Assembly (NCBI GenBank): GCA_014872785.1
Contig: WKFJ01000050.1
Coordinates: 1-60,192 of the forward strand
Source: Alteromonadaceae bacterium
Lineage (GTDB): Bacteria > Pseudomonadota > Gammaproteobacteria > Enterobacterales > Alteromonadaceae
DNA length: 60,192 bases
Direction: 5' to 3'
Both the position numbers and the translations under genes were made by a program. The notes beneath the pieces were generated by a model. The model worked only from the letters and a program-made list of their open reading frames with translations. It made no database searches and had not been told where the DNA came from. Positions 36,492 through 46,201 of the stretch are shown here, piece after piece (position 1 is the first letter of the stretch; each line of letters opens with the position of its first letter).

Positions 36492-37265
36492 TTATTTGAG
36501 TTGCTTTACAATTGCTTGAACCACTTTAGGGTTTCCACATACGATTTGTTCGTTGGCAAAGTGTTGGTGACCGCCGTCAAAGTCTGTTACTAATCCACCA
36601 GCTTCTCTAACAAGTAACTCACCCGCAGCTACGTCCCAAGGCTTAATGCCTTGTTCCCAGTAGCCATCGTAGCGACCTGCAGCAACGTAAGCCATATCCA
36701 AGGCTGCTGAGCCACTTCTTCTGATGTCACCACATAGGTTGTACACGTTAGAGAATTTTTCTAATGATTCAGCCAACATTGCTTTGTTTTTAAAAGGAAA
36801 AGCAGTAGCTAGTACAGTCCCATCTAACTCTTTGCGCTGGCTGGTGCGGATCCTAAACCCGTTTAATTGTGCGCCGGCGCCTCTACTTGCTGTAAATAAC
36901 TCACCGCGTAGTGGGTCGAAGACAACCGCTTGCTCTAATTTACCTTTGTGCTGCAACGCAATAGACACGCAGAAATGCGGGATGCCTTTAATAAAGTTAG
37001 TGGTACCGTCGAGCGGGTCGATGATCCATTTGAAGTCAGACTGGCCTTGCGTGAGGCCGCTCTCTTCACCGACAAATGAATGGTCGGGATAGGATTGTTG
37101 AATTTTATTAATGATGGCCAGTTCAGCTTCTTTATCTACTTTTGTGACAAAGTCATTTTCGCCTTTTATTTCTGTTTCGAGATTCTCTCTAGATTCAAAA
37201 CTACGAGCGATAATATTACCTGCCGTACGCGCAGCGCGCACAGCTATGTTTAACATAGGATGCAT
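36492..37265 (-). CDS. suhB: Inositol-1-monophosphatase SuhB
   Basis: The start was placed at ATG 37265 (MHPMLNIAVRAARTAGNIIA), as in the family; the frame opens at 37298. The 257-residue phosphatase contains the metal-binding motifs GEESG, WIIDPLDGTTNFIKGIPH and KPWDVAAGELLVREAGG. It hydrolyses inositol monophosphates and, in E. coli, also joins rRNA antitermination complexes. It is divergent from trmJ, as in E. coli. Confidence 0.94.
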   Translation of the reverse strand: MHPMLNIAVRAARTAGNIIARSFESRENLETEIKGENDFVTKVDKEAELAIINKIQQSYPDHSFVGEESGLTQGQSDFKWIIDPLDGTTNFIKGIPHFCVSIALQHKGKLEQAVVFDPLRGELFTASRGAGAQLNGFRIRTSQRKELDGTVLATAFPFKNKAMLAESLEKFSNVYNLCGDIRRSGSAALDMAYVAAGRYDGYWEQGIKPWDVAAGELLVREAGGLVTDFDGGHQHFANEQIVCGNPKVVQAIVKQLK

Positions 37266-37523
37266 ACTTAAAAACCACCAATTGTAAAAAGAACTCAAAG
37301 CTCGTCAGCGCGACAAACTTTGTCAAAAATGAAAACGGCGCGGATAGTACCAAATAAATCTAATAAGCAAAACTAAAATCGAATAAAAATTGTTCAGATA
37401 TAGCGAGCAAAGATTTCGAATGGTGCAAGAATAAGCGAGAACTTATAGTGATTTTGGTGCTGCGAGCGTTGTGGTAATATCGCCCAAATCATTATTTTCT
37501 CACCAATCTAAGGACATCGCACG

Positions 37524-38276
37524 TTGTTAGAGAACATTAGAATCGTGTTAGTTAACACTTCCCATACCGGCAATATAGGCTCAACAGCAAGAGCAATGAA
37601 AACCATGGGCTTGAGCAGTCTTTATTTAGTTGACCCAGTTCATGCACCTGACGGCCAAGCTAGCGCGTTAGCTGCTGGGGCGGGGGATGTTTTAGCGGCT
37701 GCTCAAACAGTGGCAACACTGGAGGAAGCAATTGATGGATGCGGTTTAGTAGTGGGTACGAGTGCCCGTTCACGCACATTATCATGGCCGATGTTGAATC
37801 CCAGAAGCTGTGGTCGCAAAGCCATTTCTGAGTTGCCAAAACATCCTGTTGCCATTGTATTTGGTCGAGAAAACAACGGCTTAACTAACGAAGAGTTGCA
37901 GCTGTGCCATTTTCACGTGTGTATTCCGGCGAATCCAGAATACAGTTCGCTGAACCTCGCTGCAGCTGTGCAAACGTTGTGTTACGAGATGCGAATGGCG
38001 CATTTAGAGAGTCGCGACGAATTAGAATTTAATGATGGCGGTGAAATCGCTGCATTGGAAGAACTCAAATCAGATTATCCGCTCGCGCAAGATCTAGAAC
38101 GTTTTTATACGCATTTAGAATCTACGCTCAGTAAAACCCAATTTATCATTCCTCAGCATCCAGGCATGGTGATGTCAAAGTTGCGTAGGTTATTTAATCG
38201 TTCGCGACCCGAGTCTCAGGAACTTAATATCTTGCGCGGTATTTTAAGTTCGATTGATAAGTCCATTACAAAGTAG
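37524..38276 (+). CDS. trmJ: tRNA (cytidine/uridine-2'-O-)-methyltransferase TrmJ
   Basis: This 250-residue SPOUT methyltransferase modifies position 32 of tRNAs. It begins at TTG 37524 after AAGGA, with the family start [19 protein letters not shown]. Further landmarks: [40 protein letters not shown] and [20 protein letters not shown] (the knot region). It lies between suhB and cysE/iscR, the conserved order. Confidence 0.94.
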   Translation: MLENIRIVLVNTSHTGNIGSTARAMKTMGLSSLYLVDPVHAPDGQASALAAGAGDVLAAAQTVATLEEAIDGCGLVVGTSARSRTLSWPMLNPRSCGRKAISELPKHPVAIVFGRENNGLTNEELQLCHFHVCIPANPEYSSLNLAAAVQTLCYEMRMAHLESRDELEFNDGGEIAALEELKSDYPLAQDLERFYTHLESTLSKTQFIIPQHPGMVMSKLRRLFNRSRPESQELNILRGILSSIDKSITK

Positions 38277-38305
38277 AAGCCAGCAAAAATTGGAAGCTAA
38301 CCGCT

Positions 38306-39082
38306 ATGTTTGAAAGTGTTAAAGAAGACATTGCCAGCGTTTTTCATCGAGATCCCGCCGCTAGGAATAATTTTGACGTGTTAACAAATTACCCGGGATT
38401 GCACGCTATTTGGCTGCACCGAGTGAGTCATAAATTGTGGCGTAACAACTGGCTGTGGTTGGCAAGAGCGTTGTCGAACTTTTCGCGCTGGTTAACGGGC
38501 ATCGAAATCCATCCTGGGGCGAAACTGGGACGTCGATTCTTTATTGATCATGGAATGGGCGTAGTTATTGGGGAAACAGCGGAAATAGGGGATGATGTGA
38601 CCCTCTATCATGGGGTTACGTTAGGCGGTACTACATGGAATGCGGGTAAGCGTCACCCAACATTGGAAGACGGTGTTGTTGTAGGTGCAGGAGCCAAAGT
38701 ACTTGGCCCGATTACTATGGCCAAAGGCAGCAAGGTGGGCTCTAATTCTGTGGTGGTCAAAGACGTTCCGTCAGGCGCAACGGTATTGGGTATTCCAGGC
38801 CGTATCGTAGACAAAGGGAATCAGTCTGCATCGGGTGATAATGCCCACCGCACGAAAATTGCCGAGAAGTACGGCTTTGATGCCTATGCGGTTTCTCCAG
38901 AAAACCCGGATCCAGTAGCCAATGCCATTGGCCAAGTGTTGGAACACTTGCACCTCATTGATAATAAAGTCGATTCGGTTTGCAAAGAAATCAACAACAT
39001 GGGCGGCAGTGTTTGCGAGCAATCTATCCCGTCGCTTAAGATCCCAGAATTCCAAGAAGATGAATTTGACCCGGTTATATAG
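38306..39082 (+). CDS. cysE: Serine O-acetyltransferase CysE/EpsC-type
   Basis: This 258-residue enzyme makes O-acetylserine, the cysteine precursor. N-terminal helices ([20 protein letters not shown]) are followed by a left-handed beta helix of hexapeptide repeats: [60 protein letters not shown] and [20 protein letters not shown]. The catalytic His/Asp elements are in the DHGMG and YHGVTLGG parts. It lies directly upstream of iscR and iscS, so it could supply cysteine for the desulfurase. Confidence 0.93.
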   Translation: MFESVKEDIASVFHRDPAARNNFDVLTNYPGLHAIWLHRVSHKLWRNNWLWLARALSNFSRWLTGIEIHPGAKLGRRFFIDHGMGVVIGETAEIGDDVTLYHGVTLGGTTWNAGKRHPTLEDGVVVGAGAKVLGPITMAKGSKVGSNSVVVKDVPSGATVLGIPGRIVDKGNQSASGDNAHRTKIAEKYGFDAYAVSPENPDPVANAIGQVLEHLHLIDNKVDSVCKEINNMGGSVCEQSIPSLKIPEFQEDEFDPVI

Positions 39083-39091
39083 GACTCGGTA

Positions 39092-39116
39092 ATACTTGAG
39101 TAATTTACTAGGTTAA
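39092..39116. promoter_or_regulatory. Degenerate type 1 IscR-binding site
   Basis: This 25-base stretch begins ATACTTGAGT and matches the type 1 IscR consensus at about 20 of 25 positions, by inspection. It ends exactly where the stronger site begins, like the adjacent A and B sites at the E. coli isc promoter. Confidence 0.55.
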
Positions 39117-39141
39117 ATACTTGACTGTTTTAGTCAAGTAT
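39117..39141. promoter_or_regulatory. Type 1 IscR-binding site upstream of iscR
   Basis: This 25-base element has perfect 10-base inverted arms (ATACTTGACT / AGTCAAGTAT) and the spacer GTTTT. By eye it matches every position of the type 1 IscR consensus. A TTGACT -35-like hexamer (39121-39126) lies within it, so binding of [2Fe-2S]-IscR would block transcription. It is 36 bases before the iscR ATG. Confidence 0.85.
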
Positions 39142-39177
39142 GTGACCATCGATGTAAATTTCACCACTGTGGTATTT

Positions 39178-39666
39178 ATGAAACTTACATCCAAAGGCCG
39201 ATACGCCGTTACCGCTATGCTCGACGTAGCGTTGCACTCGCAAAAAAGTCCAGTGCCATTGGCTGATATATCTGAGCGTCAGGAAATATCACTTTCTTAT
39301 TTAGAGCAACTCTTCGCAAGACTTCGCAGACAGAAACTTGTTGTTAGTATCCGCGGTCCAGGTGGTGGTTATTTACTGGGGCGTGATGCCAAAGAAATAG
39401 CAGTTGGCGAAGTCATCAAAGCCGTTGATGAGCCGGTAGACGCTACGCGGTGTCAAGGTAATGCCGATTGCCAAGGTGGGCAAAAGTGTCTAACTCATAA
39501 TTTGTGGGAAGACTTAAGCGAGCGCATTGCCATGTTTTTAGACGGTATATCTTTAGGAGAATTGATGGCTAATTCAGACGTTAAGTCTGTTGCAACTCGT
39601 CAAGATCAAAATAAAAGCAAATTACTCGCTGACAACGAAATCTCAATTAATCTGCAGCTTTCCTAA
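39178..39666 (+). CDS. iscR: Iron-sulfur cluster-sensing transcriptional regulator IscR
   Basis: The start was placed at ATG 39178 ([20 protein letters not shown]), the IscR start; the frame begins earlier at 39121 inside the operator. The 162-residue Rrf2-family protein has a winged HTH ([14 protein letters not shown]) and the cluster ligands [17 protein letters not shown], three Cys plus His. When loaded with [2Fe-2S] it represses its own operon at type 1 sites. The C terminus is shorter and diverged relative to E. coli. Only iscS follows it here, then ndk. Confidence 0.95.
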   Translation: MKLTSKGRYAVTAMLDVALHSQKSPVPLADISERQEISLSYLEQLFARLRRQKLVVSIRGPGGGYLLGRDAKEIAVGEVIKAVDEPVDATRCQGNADCQGGQKCLTHNLWEDLSERIAMFLDGISLGELMANSDVKSVATRQDQNKSKLLADNEISINLQLS

Positions 39667-39762
39667 TAAGCAACATAGCAAAACGCCAAACGACTTGAAT
39701 TGCTCTTGTTAACGCGAGAAAATTCAGGTCAGTTTTGTACCTATCACTAAGCAATAAAAGCT

Positions 39763-40917
39763 ATGAATAAGCCCATATATCTCGACTATGCTGCGACTAC
39801 ACCAGCAGATCCTCGTGTTGTAGAGTCAATGATGCAGTGCATGACGCTAGATGGTAATTTTGGTAATCCAGCATCGCGCTCTCATCGATTTGGCTGGCAG
39901 GCGGAAGAGAGTGTGGAAGTAGCACGTGAACAAGTCGCTAACTTATTTAACGTCGACCCTAGGGAAATTGTATTCACCTCAGGTGCTACGGAATCGAATA
40001 ATCTTGCTATCAAAGGCGCCGCTCAGTACTACCGGGAAAAAGGTAATCACATCATTACCATGACAACTGAGCATAAAGCCGTGTTAGATACCTGCGCCTT
40101 CCTAGAAACTCAGGGGTTTGAGGTTACTTATCTCAAACCTCTGCGCAATGGTCGCTTGGATTTTGAAGCCTTGAAAGCGGCTATCAAAAGCGAAACTATT
40201 CTCGTGACAATCATGCATGTGAATAATGAAACTGGGGTGATACAGGATCTTCAACGCATTGGCGAACTGTTACATGCAAGAGATATTCTATTTCACGTTG
40301 ATGCCGCACAAGGCACCGGCAAAATCGCTATTGATTTGAACGTTCTTCCCGTAGACTTGATGTCTTGTTCTGCGGGGAAAATTTATGGGCCCAAAGGCAT
40401 TGGAGCACTTTACGTGCAGCGCCGACCGCGGATACATCTCGTTGAACAAATAAATGGTGGAGGCCATGAGCGCGGTATGCGATCGGGGACTTTACCGACA
40501 CATCAAATTGTTGGGATGGGTAAGGCGCTTGAGATAGCTAAACAAGAAATGGAAGCCGAACAGAAAAAATTATGGCAACTGCGCCATCAGTTTTTAGACG
40601 CCGTGCTTGCGATGCCCGGTGTTATTTTAAATGGTGACCCTCAGAACACTGTTCCCGGCATTATCAACTTAAGCTTTGAAGATGTGGATGGGGAATCCTT
40701 GTTAATGGCACTAAAAGATATCGCGGTTGCAACTGGTTCGGCTTGCACATCTGCGAGCCTTGAGCCCTCTTATGTATTAACTCAAATGGGCTTGGAACCT
40801 GAGTTGGCGCACAGTTCTATCCGCTTTTCGTTTGGTCGCTTTACGACGGAAGATCAGGTAAAGATTGCTGTAGATTCTCTGGCTTTTGCGCTTCCGCGTC
40901 TAAGACAGGTAAGCTAA
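39763..40917 (+). CDS. iscS: Cysteine desulfurase IscS, atypical and C-terminally short
   Basis: This 384-residue PLP enzyme releases sulfur from cysteine. Conserved features are [14 protein letters not shown] near the start, [27 protein letters not shown] (His104 equivalent), [11 protein letters not shown] and [14 protein letters not shown] with the catalytic Cys near residue 327. Two departures from E. coli IscS are visible. The PLP-lysine motif reads [10 protein letters not shown] instead of SGHKIYGPKG, so the His before the lysine is Gly. The protein also stops at LRQVS, lacking about 20 C-terminal residues including the segment that contacts IscU. Neither iscU nor any other scaffold gene follows. 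It may serve tRNA thiolation or another sulfur acceptor. Confidence 0.85.
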   Translation: MNKPIYLDYAATTPADPRVVESMMQCMTLDGNFGNPASRSHRFGWQAEESVEVAREQVANLFNVDPREIVFTSGATESNNLAIKGAAQYYREKGNHIITMTTEHKAVLDTCAFLETQGFEVTYLKPLRNGRLDFEALKAAIKSETILVTIMHVNNETGVIQDLQRIGELLHARDILFHVDAAQGTGKIAIDLNVLPVDLMSCSAGKIYGPKGIGALYVQRRPRIHLVEQINGGGHERGMRSGTLPTHQIVGMGKALEIAKQEMEAEQKKLWQLRHQFLDAVLAMPGVILNGDPQNTVPGIINLSFEDVDGESLLMALKDIAVATGSACTSASLEPSYVLTQMGLEPELAHSSIRFSFGRFTTEDQVKIAVDSLAFALPRLRQVS

Positions 40918-40963
40918 CACTTACGATATTTTAAAAAAATCTAGAAAAACTTGCGTGTAAAGA

Positions 40964-40992
40964 TAGGCACGGACTGTTTAATTGCATATAAT
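40964..40992 (+). promoter_or_regulatory. Promoter of ndk
   Basis: TAGGCA (40964-40969) is followed after 17 bases by a perfect TATAAT (40987-40992), 44 bases before the ndk ATG. ndk can therefore be expressed independently of iscRS. Confidence 0.6.
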
Positions 40993-41035
40993 CCGCGCCG
41001 ATTTAATTTTAACCAGAAATAATTGGAGCGGTAAA

Positions 41036-41467
41036 ATGGCTTTAGAGCGCACATTTTCCATCATCAAGCCTGATGCAGTAGCAAAGAATGTTATCGGTGC
41101 AATCTACAATCGTTTTGAATCAGCGGGTCTACGCATCGTTGCTTCTAAAATGTTACATTTGAGCAAAGAGCAAGCTGAAGGTTTCTACGCTGAACACAAA
41201 GAGCGCCCTTTCTTCCCTGCGTTGATCGAATTCATGACTTCTGGTCCTGTAATGGTTCAAGTTTTAGAAGGCGAAAATGCTGTTCTTAAAAACCGTGAAA
41301 TCATGGGCGCAACTAACCCAGCAGAAGCATTGGCGGGTACTTTGCGTGCAGATTACGCGGTATCTATCGATGAGAATGCAGTTCACGGTTCAGACGCCCC
41401 AGAGTCTGCAGCTCGTGAAATCGCTTATTTCTTCAGTGACGAAGAAGTGTGCCCACGCACTCGCTAA
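41036..41467 (+). CDS. ndk: Nucleoside diphosphate kinase
   Basis: The start was set at ATG 41036, with GGAG upstream and the family start [20 protein letters not shown]. The 143-residue enzyme equilibrates NTP pools by a phospho-His intermediate. The active-site His is in [19 protein letters not shown]. It lies where the isc scaffold genes would normally separate it from iscS. A terminator follows 26 bases after the stop. Confidence 0.95.
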   Translation: MALERTFSIIKPDAVAKNVIGAIYNRFESAGLRIVASKMLHLSKEQAEGFYAEHKERPFFPALIEFMTSGPVMVQVLEGENAVLKNREIMGATNPAEALAGTLRADYAVSIDENAVHGSDAPESAAREIAYFFSDEEVCPRTR

Positions 41468-41492
41468 GCGTTTAAGGATCGCAAGATCCTAA

Positions 41493-41517
41493 GAAAGGGA
41501 GCATCACGCTCCCTTTT
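41493..41517 (+). terminator. Terminator after ndk
   Basis: The stem AAAGGGAGC / GCTCCCTTT with loop ATCAC is followed by TT. A second hairpin AGGATC / GATCCT lies just before it. Confidence 0.85.
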
Positions 41518-41538
41518 TGCTATCTGAAACAAACTAAT

Positions 41539-41562
41539 TAGAGCAATGAAAAGTATGCTCTA
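41539..41562. repeat. Inverted repeat upstream of rlmN
   Basis: The perfect 7-base arms TAGAGCA and TGCTCTA are separated by 10 bases, ending 45 bases before the rlmN ATG. It is possibly an operator; no binding protein is indicated. Confidence 0.4.
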
Positions 41563-41607
41563 GTACAATTGCGTAAAAAGTAAACAATATACTGAGGTGA
41601 ATCTTTC

Positions 41608-42747
41608 ATGACTGTGCAACAAACCGATCCTAAAAAAGTCAATTTGTTAGACTTGGATCGCAAGGGATTGCGAGCATTTTTCGCTGAAATAGGCGAAAAG
41701 CCGTTCCGTGCAGAGCAGGTAATGAAATGGGTTTATCAACAGGGTGTTGACGATTTTGAGCAAATGACCAATTTGAACAAAGCATTGCGTAGCAAACTCG
41801 CAGAGCGTTGTGAAATTGTCGCTCCTGAAATCAAAGTCTTCCAAGAAGCCTCAGATGGCACTATCAAGTTTGCATTAACTATTGCTGGTGGTCAGGAAGT
41901 TGAGTCCGTCTGGATCCCTGAAACTGACCGCGCCACGCTTTGTGTGTCCTCTCAGGTTGGTTGTGCACTTGAGTGTACTTTTTGCTCAACCGCTCAGCAG
42001 GGTTTTAATCGGAATCTGACCGTATCTGAAATTATTGGACAGGTTTGGCGTGTTGCTAAGTTTATTGGTTTGTCCAAAGATAGCTCGAAACGACCTATCA
42101 CCAATGTGGTCATGATGGGAATGGGTGAACCATTGTTGAATCTCAAAAACGTTATCCCAGCGATGGATTTGATGATGGACGACATTGGGTTTGGTTTATC
42201 TAAACGCCGAGTAACATTGAGTACGTCTGGTGTCGTGCCCGCATTAGATAAGCTCGGGGATGAAATTGATGTAGCGCTTGCTATCTCACTGCACGCCCCA
42301 AACAACCCGCTGCGCGATGAAATCGTACCGGTCAATAAGAAGTATCCGATAGAAGAGTTTCTTGCAGGTGTGCGTCGTTATTTAAGTAAATCCAATGCTA
42401 ATCAGGGGAAAGTGACCGTTGAATATGTGATGCTTAATGGCATTAACGACAGCATGGAACAAGCAGAAGAATTAGCGAAGATACTCAAAGAAACGCCCTG
42501 TAAAATCAATCTGATCCCATTTAACCCATACCCTGGTTCTCCGTATACTCGGTCGAGCAATTCACGTATTGATAGGTTTGCAAAGGTATTGATGGCGAAA
42601 GGTTATACGGTTGTCACGCGCAAGACGAGAGGCGATGATATAGATGCCGCCTGTGGCCAACTCGTCGGCGATGTTGTTGATCGCACCAAGCGGATGTTGA
42701 AAAAACAACTGAAGGGTGAAACTATTGCGGTTGACGTTAAACACTAA
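41608..42747 (+). CDS. rlmN: 23S rRNA (adenine2503-C2)/tRNA methyltransferase RlmN
   Basis: This 379-residue radical-AdoMet enzyme methylates A2503 of 23S rRNA and A37 of some tRNAs. The CxxxCxxC cluster motif is in [19 protein letters not shown] near residue 120. The second catalytic Cys is expected in [15 protein letters not shown] near 356. N-terminal [20 protein letters not shown] and [15 protein letters not shown] are also diagnostic. It depends on a [4Fe-4S] cluster, although the isc scaffold genes are missing from this locus. Confidence 0.95.
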   Translation: MTVQQTDPKKVNLLDLDRKGLRAFFAEIGEKPFRAEQVMKWVYQQGVDDFEQMTNLNKALRSKLAERCEIVAPEIKVFQEASDGTIKFALTIAGGQEVESVWIPETDRATLCVSSQVGCALECTFCSTAQQGFNRNLTVSEIIGQVWRVAKFIGLSKDSSKRPITNVVMMGMGEPLLNLKNVIPAMDLMMDDIGFGLSKRRVTLSTSGVVPALDKLGDEIDVALAISLHAPNNPLRDEIVPVNKKYPIEEFLAGVRRYLSKSNANQGKVTVEYVMLNGINDSMEQAEELAKILKETPCKINLIPFNPYPGSPYTRSSNSRIDRFAKVLMAKGYTVVTRKTRGDDIDAACGQLVGDVVDRTKRMLKKQLKGETIAVDVKH

Positions 42748-42771
42748 AAAAACAATAAGAGTCTCGTATCT

Positions 42772-43734
42772 ATGCGCTATTGGTTAATCGGAACGTTTTG
42801 TTTGTTACTTTCTGCGTGCGCCACGCAGACTACAGTGAGTAATTCACCTCGCAACTTTGATACCGTAGAGGCCGCCAAAACCCGTATCTCGCTTGGTTTA
42901 ACCTACTTAGAAAACGGTAATTACAACCAAGCTAAAGCCAATTTGGACAAAGCGATGGAGTATGCGCCGCGTTTGGGAGATAGCCATTTTGCTTTAGCGC
43001 ATTATTATCAAACAGTGTCTGATTTTGGTATGGCAGAAAAATACTATCAACAGGCGTTTGATTTAGACCCCAATAATCCAAATTTACAAAACTCTTACGG
43101 TGCTTTTTTGTGCCAGAAGGGCGACTACAATCAAGCTGAAAAATACCTTCTCAAAGCCGCTAATTCTGAACGCTACAGCAGCACAGCTGAAACATATGAA
43201 AATTTAGCAATTTGCAGTCACAGTCAAGCGCGAATTAACCAAGCCATAGAATATTTGGAAACGGCACTACAACACCAGCCTGGACGAGGAAAAAGCTGGT
43301 ATATGCTCATTGAACTGTTCTTGAGTAAGGGACAGTACGGTGATGCAAAAGACGCATTTAGACAATACGAAAAGTTAGTTCCTGTTACTGCCGATACACT
43401 TTCAATGGCCATTGAAATAGAAGAAGGGTTGGGAAACGACAAGGTGGCGCAAGGTTATCAAGCCATGTTGGAACAGCTGTATCCCGACAAAATCAATCTA
43501 CCGCGCAGACAATTGCTGGCTCCTGTTTCTCGTGAAAATTCGCAACTTGATTCTACTGTTGAACTTGTTAATTCGAATGTTCAGACCCATATACTACAAA
43601 AGGGTGAAAATCTCTATCGTTTGGCGATAAAATACGGCGTCAGAATTCAATGGCTGATTGATTGGAATAACATCGATGACGTGTCCAATTTGTCAGTAGG
43701 ACAAGAGCTTATCGTGTCCGATCCCAATCTTTAA
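42772..43734 (+). CDS. pilW: Type IV pilus biogenesis/stability protein PilW (PilF) with C-terminal LysM domain
   Basis: This 320-residue lipoprotein has a signal peptide ending LLLSACATQ. Tetratricopeptide-like repeats of the PilF/PilW family follow (ISLGLTYLENGNYNQAKANL, DLDPNNPNLQNSYGAFLCQK, TYENLAICSHSQARINQAIE). Such proteins help assemble the secretin of type IV pili. The C terminus (about 270-318) contains a LysM-type domain (QTHILQKGENLYRLAIKYGV). LysM binds peptidoglycan and is not usual in the classical ~250-residue PilF. Order rlmN-pilW-rodZ-ispG is conserved. Confidence 0.88.
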   Translation: MRYWLIGTFCLLLSACATQTTVSNSPRNFDTVEAAKTRISLGLTYLENGNYNQAKANLDKAMEYAPRLGDSHFALAHYYQTVSDFGMAEKYYQQAFDLDPNNPNLQNSYGAFLCQKGDYNQAEKYLLKAANSERYSSTAETYENLAICSHSQARINQAIEYLETALQHQPGRGKSWYMLIELFLSKGQYGDAKDAFRQYEKLVPVTADTLSMAIEIEEGLGNDKVAQGYQAMLEQLYPDKINLPRRQLLAPVSRENSQLDSTVELVNSNVQTHILQKGENLYRLAIKYGVRIQWLIDWNNIDDVSNLSVGQELIVSDPNL

Positions 43735-43748
43735 TTTGAAAAGTAGTT

Positions 43749-44972
43749 ATGTCTCAAGAAAATGAAGTGGAACAGGAACCGGTTGTAACGGGCCCTGGGA
43801 AAGTTTTAAAGGAAAAACGCGAAAGTCTTAATTTAACCATAGAAGACATTGCTGGGAAGCTGCATTTGCGGCCGAGTATTATTGAAAGCCTTGAGGCAGA
43901 TAATTACGACTTAGAAGTATCCACCACTTTCACAAAGGGCTACATCCGCCTGTACGCGAAGCATCTGGGGTTAGATGCAGAGCCGCTACTGCAACAGTTT
44001 GATAATTTAACCAATACCAGTAAACAGCCTGCTAAGCTCAGAAGCTTTTCGCAAAAAGTGGCTAAACAGGCCAGTGACGCCAGGTTGATGATGGTGACCT
44101 ATTTTATCATTGCTGTAATCATTGGTTTGTCAGTTGTATGGTGGTTGCAGCAGGATGATGATGGAGAAAGTTCATCTATTCCTAGCGGGTTAACAATAGA
44201 AGAAGTCTCAACAAACGAGCCTAATCGAGACAACCCAAATGATGTAGTAACCGAAGAGCAAGATGACGAGCCGCTCGAATCATTTAGAGAGGAATTGGTT
44301 AGCGACGATTCCGTTGATGCGCAATTAATTGAAAGCGCCACCGTCGAAAATAATTCAGTTGAAGATACCTTTGCAGAACCTACTTCCGATGATGCTTCGG
44401 TAAATTCTGTTTTTTCTGGGAGTCAGCTACGAGAAGGTGAGAATCAAGAGCTGCCAGTTTCAGTTGAAAACCCAGCGGAAATAGGATCACAAATTCAAGA
44501 TGGCGCGGAGGCATTGTTGGATGAAGAACTACAATCTGATGGCAGTAAGCTAACAGCTGATTCTGCTCAAAATGGTTCGTTAGTGAGCGATGCTTCAATT
44601 GAGCCAATCGCTGATTTGAATGCCTCTCTTGAAGAATTGAATGAAATACAGACTGACGACGAGGCGTATGAGTTAGCTCAACGAAACGCTGCGGCGGCGC
44701 AAGCTATGCAGTCAGGTGTCGTGTTTACTTTTGCTCAGGATTGTTGGGTCAGCATTACAGATGCAACAGGTGAGGTCGTCGCTATCGGTATTAAAACGGC
44801 GGGAAGAGTGATGCCAGTACCTGGCATTGCCCCATTTGAAGTGGTCTTGGGCGCGCCCAAAGGCGTTTCATTAACCGTGGATGGTGTCCCTTTTGATATG
44901 AGTCAGTTTCCTGCAGGCCGCACAGCGAGATTTACTGTAACAAGAGAAAGTGCGTCGGAAATTGGAGGTTAA
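43749..44972 (+). CDS. rodZ: Cytoskeletal protein RodZ
   Basis: This 407-residue bitopic membrane protein links MreB to the cell-wall machinery and keeps rod shape. The N-terminal HTH-Xre domain ([20 protein letters not shown], about residues 25-90) binds MreB. A transmembrane helix follows at about 115-135 ([17 protein letters not shown]). A long acidic, low-complexity periplasmic linker (about 140-310) leads to a C-terminal DUF4115 domain ([32 protein letters not shown]). The length is greater than in E. coli because of the acidic linker. Confidence 0.93.
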   Translation: MSQENEVEQEPVVTGPGKVLKEKRESLNLTIEDIAGKLHLRPSIIESLEADNYDLEVSTTFTKGYIRLYAKHLGLDAEPLLQQFDNLTNTSKQPAKLRSFSQKVAKQASDARLMMVTYFIIAVIIGLSVVWWLQQDDDGESSSIPSGLTIEEVSTNEPNRDNPNDVVTEEQDDEPLESFREELVSDDSVDAQLIESATVENNSVEDTFAEPTSDDASVNSVFSGSQLREGENQELPVSVENPAEIGSQIQDGAEALLDEELQSDGSKLTADSAQNGSLVSDASIEPIADLNASLEELNEIQTDDEAYELAQRNAAAAQAMQSGVVFTFAQDCWVSITDATGEVVAIGIKTAGRVMPVPGIAPFEVVLGAPKGVSLTVDGVPFDMSQFPAGRTARFTVTRESASEIGG

Positions 44973-44974
44973 TC

Positions 44975-46096
44975 ATGCAAGCTGAATCACCTATCGTGCG
45001 CAGAAAATCTAAGAGAATTTACGTTGGCAATGTACCGATTGGCGATGGCGCTCCTATCGCTGTGCAGTCGATGACTAACACCGAGACAACCGATGTCGAC
45101 GCAACGGTTGCGCAAATAAATCGTATTGTTGGTGTAGGCGGTGAGCTCGTTCGGGTGTCTGTGCCTACGATGGATGCCGCTGAGGCGTTTAAGGAAATTA
45201 AACAACGCGTTAATGTGCCACTCATTGCAGATATTCATTTTGATTACCGTATTGCACTAAAAGTAGCGGAATACGGTGTGGATTGTTTACGCATTAATCC
45301 AGGAAATATCGGCAAAATGGACAGGGTACGATCGGTTGTAGATTGTGCACGAGACAAAAATATCCCTATCCGCATTGGAGTAAATGCAGGTTCATTAGAA
45401 AAAGACATTCAAGAGCAGTACGGCGAGCCGACGCCACAAGCGTTGGTTGACTCCGCTATGCGCCATGTCGATATTTTGGATAAGTTGGACTTTCAACAGT
45501 TTAAAGTTAGCGTTAAAGCTTCCGATGTGTTTTTGGCCGTAGGGGCCTATCGTTTGCTGGCAAAACAAATTGAACAACCGCTGCATCTTGGCATTACCGA
45601 AGCTGGAGGCTTCAGAGCGGGCGCGGTGAAAAGCTCCGTTGGCCTTGGAATGCTCCTAGCAGAGGGCATAGGAGATACTATTCGTATATCACTTGCGGCA
45701 GATCCTGTCGAAGAGATAAAAGTAGGTTTCGATATTCTGAAATCTCTAAGAATTCGCTCTCGTGGTATCAATTTCATTGCTTGCCCAAGTTGTTCACGTC
45801 AAGAGTTTGATGTTATTGGCACAGTCAATGCGCTGGAAGAGCGCTTAGAGGACGTTTTAACGCCGATGGACGTGTCTATTATTGGTTGTGTTGTAAATGG
45901 TCCGGGTGAAGCCGAGGTGTCTGATCTTGGTCTCACTGGTGCACGCAACATGAGTGGCTTTTACCTCGATGGTAAACGCCAGAAAGAGCGTCTTGCCAAC
46001 GATGATTTAGTGGATGCGCTGGAGACGCGAATTCGAGCGAAGGCCGCAATGTTGAGTGAGCAAAACAAAATTCCTACGAAAATCGTTGAATCTTAA
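44975..46096 (+). CDS. ispG: 4-hydroxy-3-methylbut-2-enyl-diphosphate synthase IspG
   Basis: This 373-residue enzyme of the MEP isoprenoid pathway starts 2 bases after the rodZ stop. Landmarks are [34 protein letters not shown], and the [4Fe-4S] ligands [10 protein letters not shown] and [18 protein letters not shown]. The length matches E. coli IspG (372). It is another iron-sulfur enzyme that needs cluster assembly from elsewhere in the genome. Confidence 0.96.
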   Translation: MQAESPIVRRKSKRIYVGNVPIGDGAPIAVQSMTNTETTDVDATVAQINRIVGVGGELVRVSVPTMDAAEAFKEIKQRVNVPLIADIHFDYRIALKVAEYGVDCLRINPGNIGKMDRVRSVVDCARDKNIPIRIGVNAGSLEKDIQEQYGEPTPQALVDSAMRHVDILDKLDFQQFKVSVKASDVFLAVGAYRLLAKQIEQPLHLGITEAGGFRAGAVKSSVGLGMLLAEGIGDTIRISLAADPVEEIKVGFDILKSLRIRSRGINFIACPSCSRQEFDVIGTVNALEERLEDVLTPMDVSIIGCVVNGPGEAEVSDLGLTGARNMSGFYLDGKRQKERLANDDLVDALETRIRAKAAMLSEQNKIPTKIVES

Positions 46097-46127
46097 TGGA
46101 TAAGCAATAATAAAGTCGCGCAACGCA

Positions 46128-46156
46128 TTGTTGTTTCTGGTCAAAATTCCTATAAT
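46128..46156 (+). promoter_or_regulatory. Promoter of hisS
   Basis: TTGTTG (46128-46133) is followed after 17 bases by perfect TATAAT (46151-46156). The distance to the GTG start of hisS (46202) is about 45 bases. Confidence 0.65.
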
Positions 46157-46201
46157 GCCGGGCTTTTTGTAGCAATCTAAAAACGAGTAAAGAGAACGGG
46201 T

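Noticed and set aside
40918..41035. Remnants of iscU, iscA, hscB, hscA or fdx between iscS and ndk
   Set aside because: The 118 bases were read in all frames; no IscU-like or ferredoxin-like Cys pattern was seen. The region contains the ndk promoter instead.
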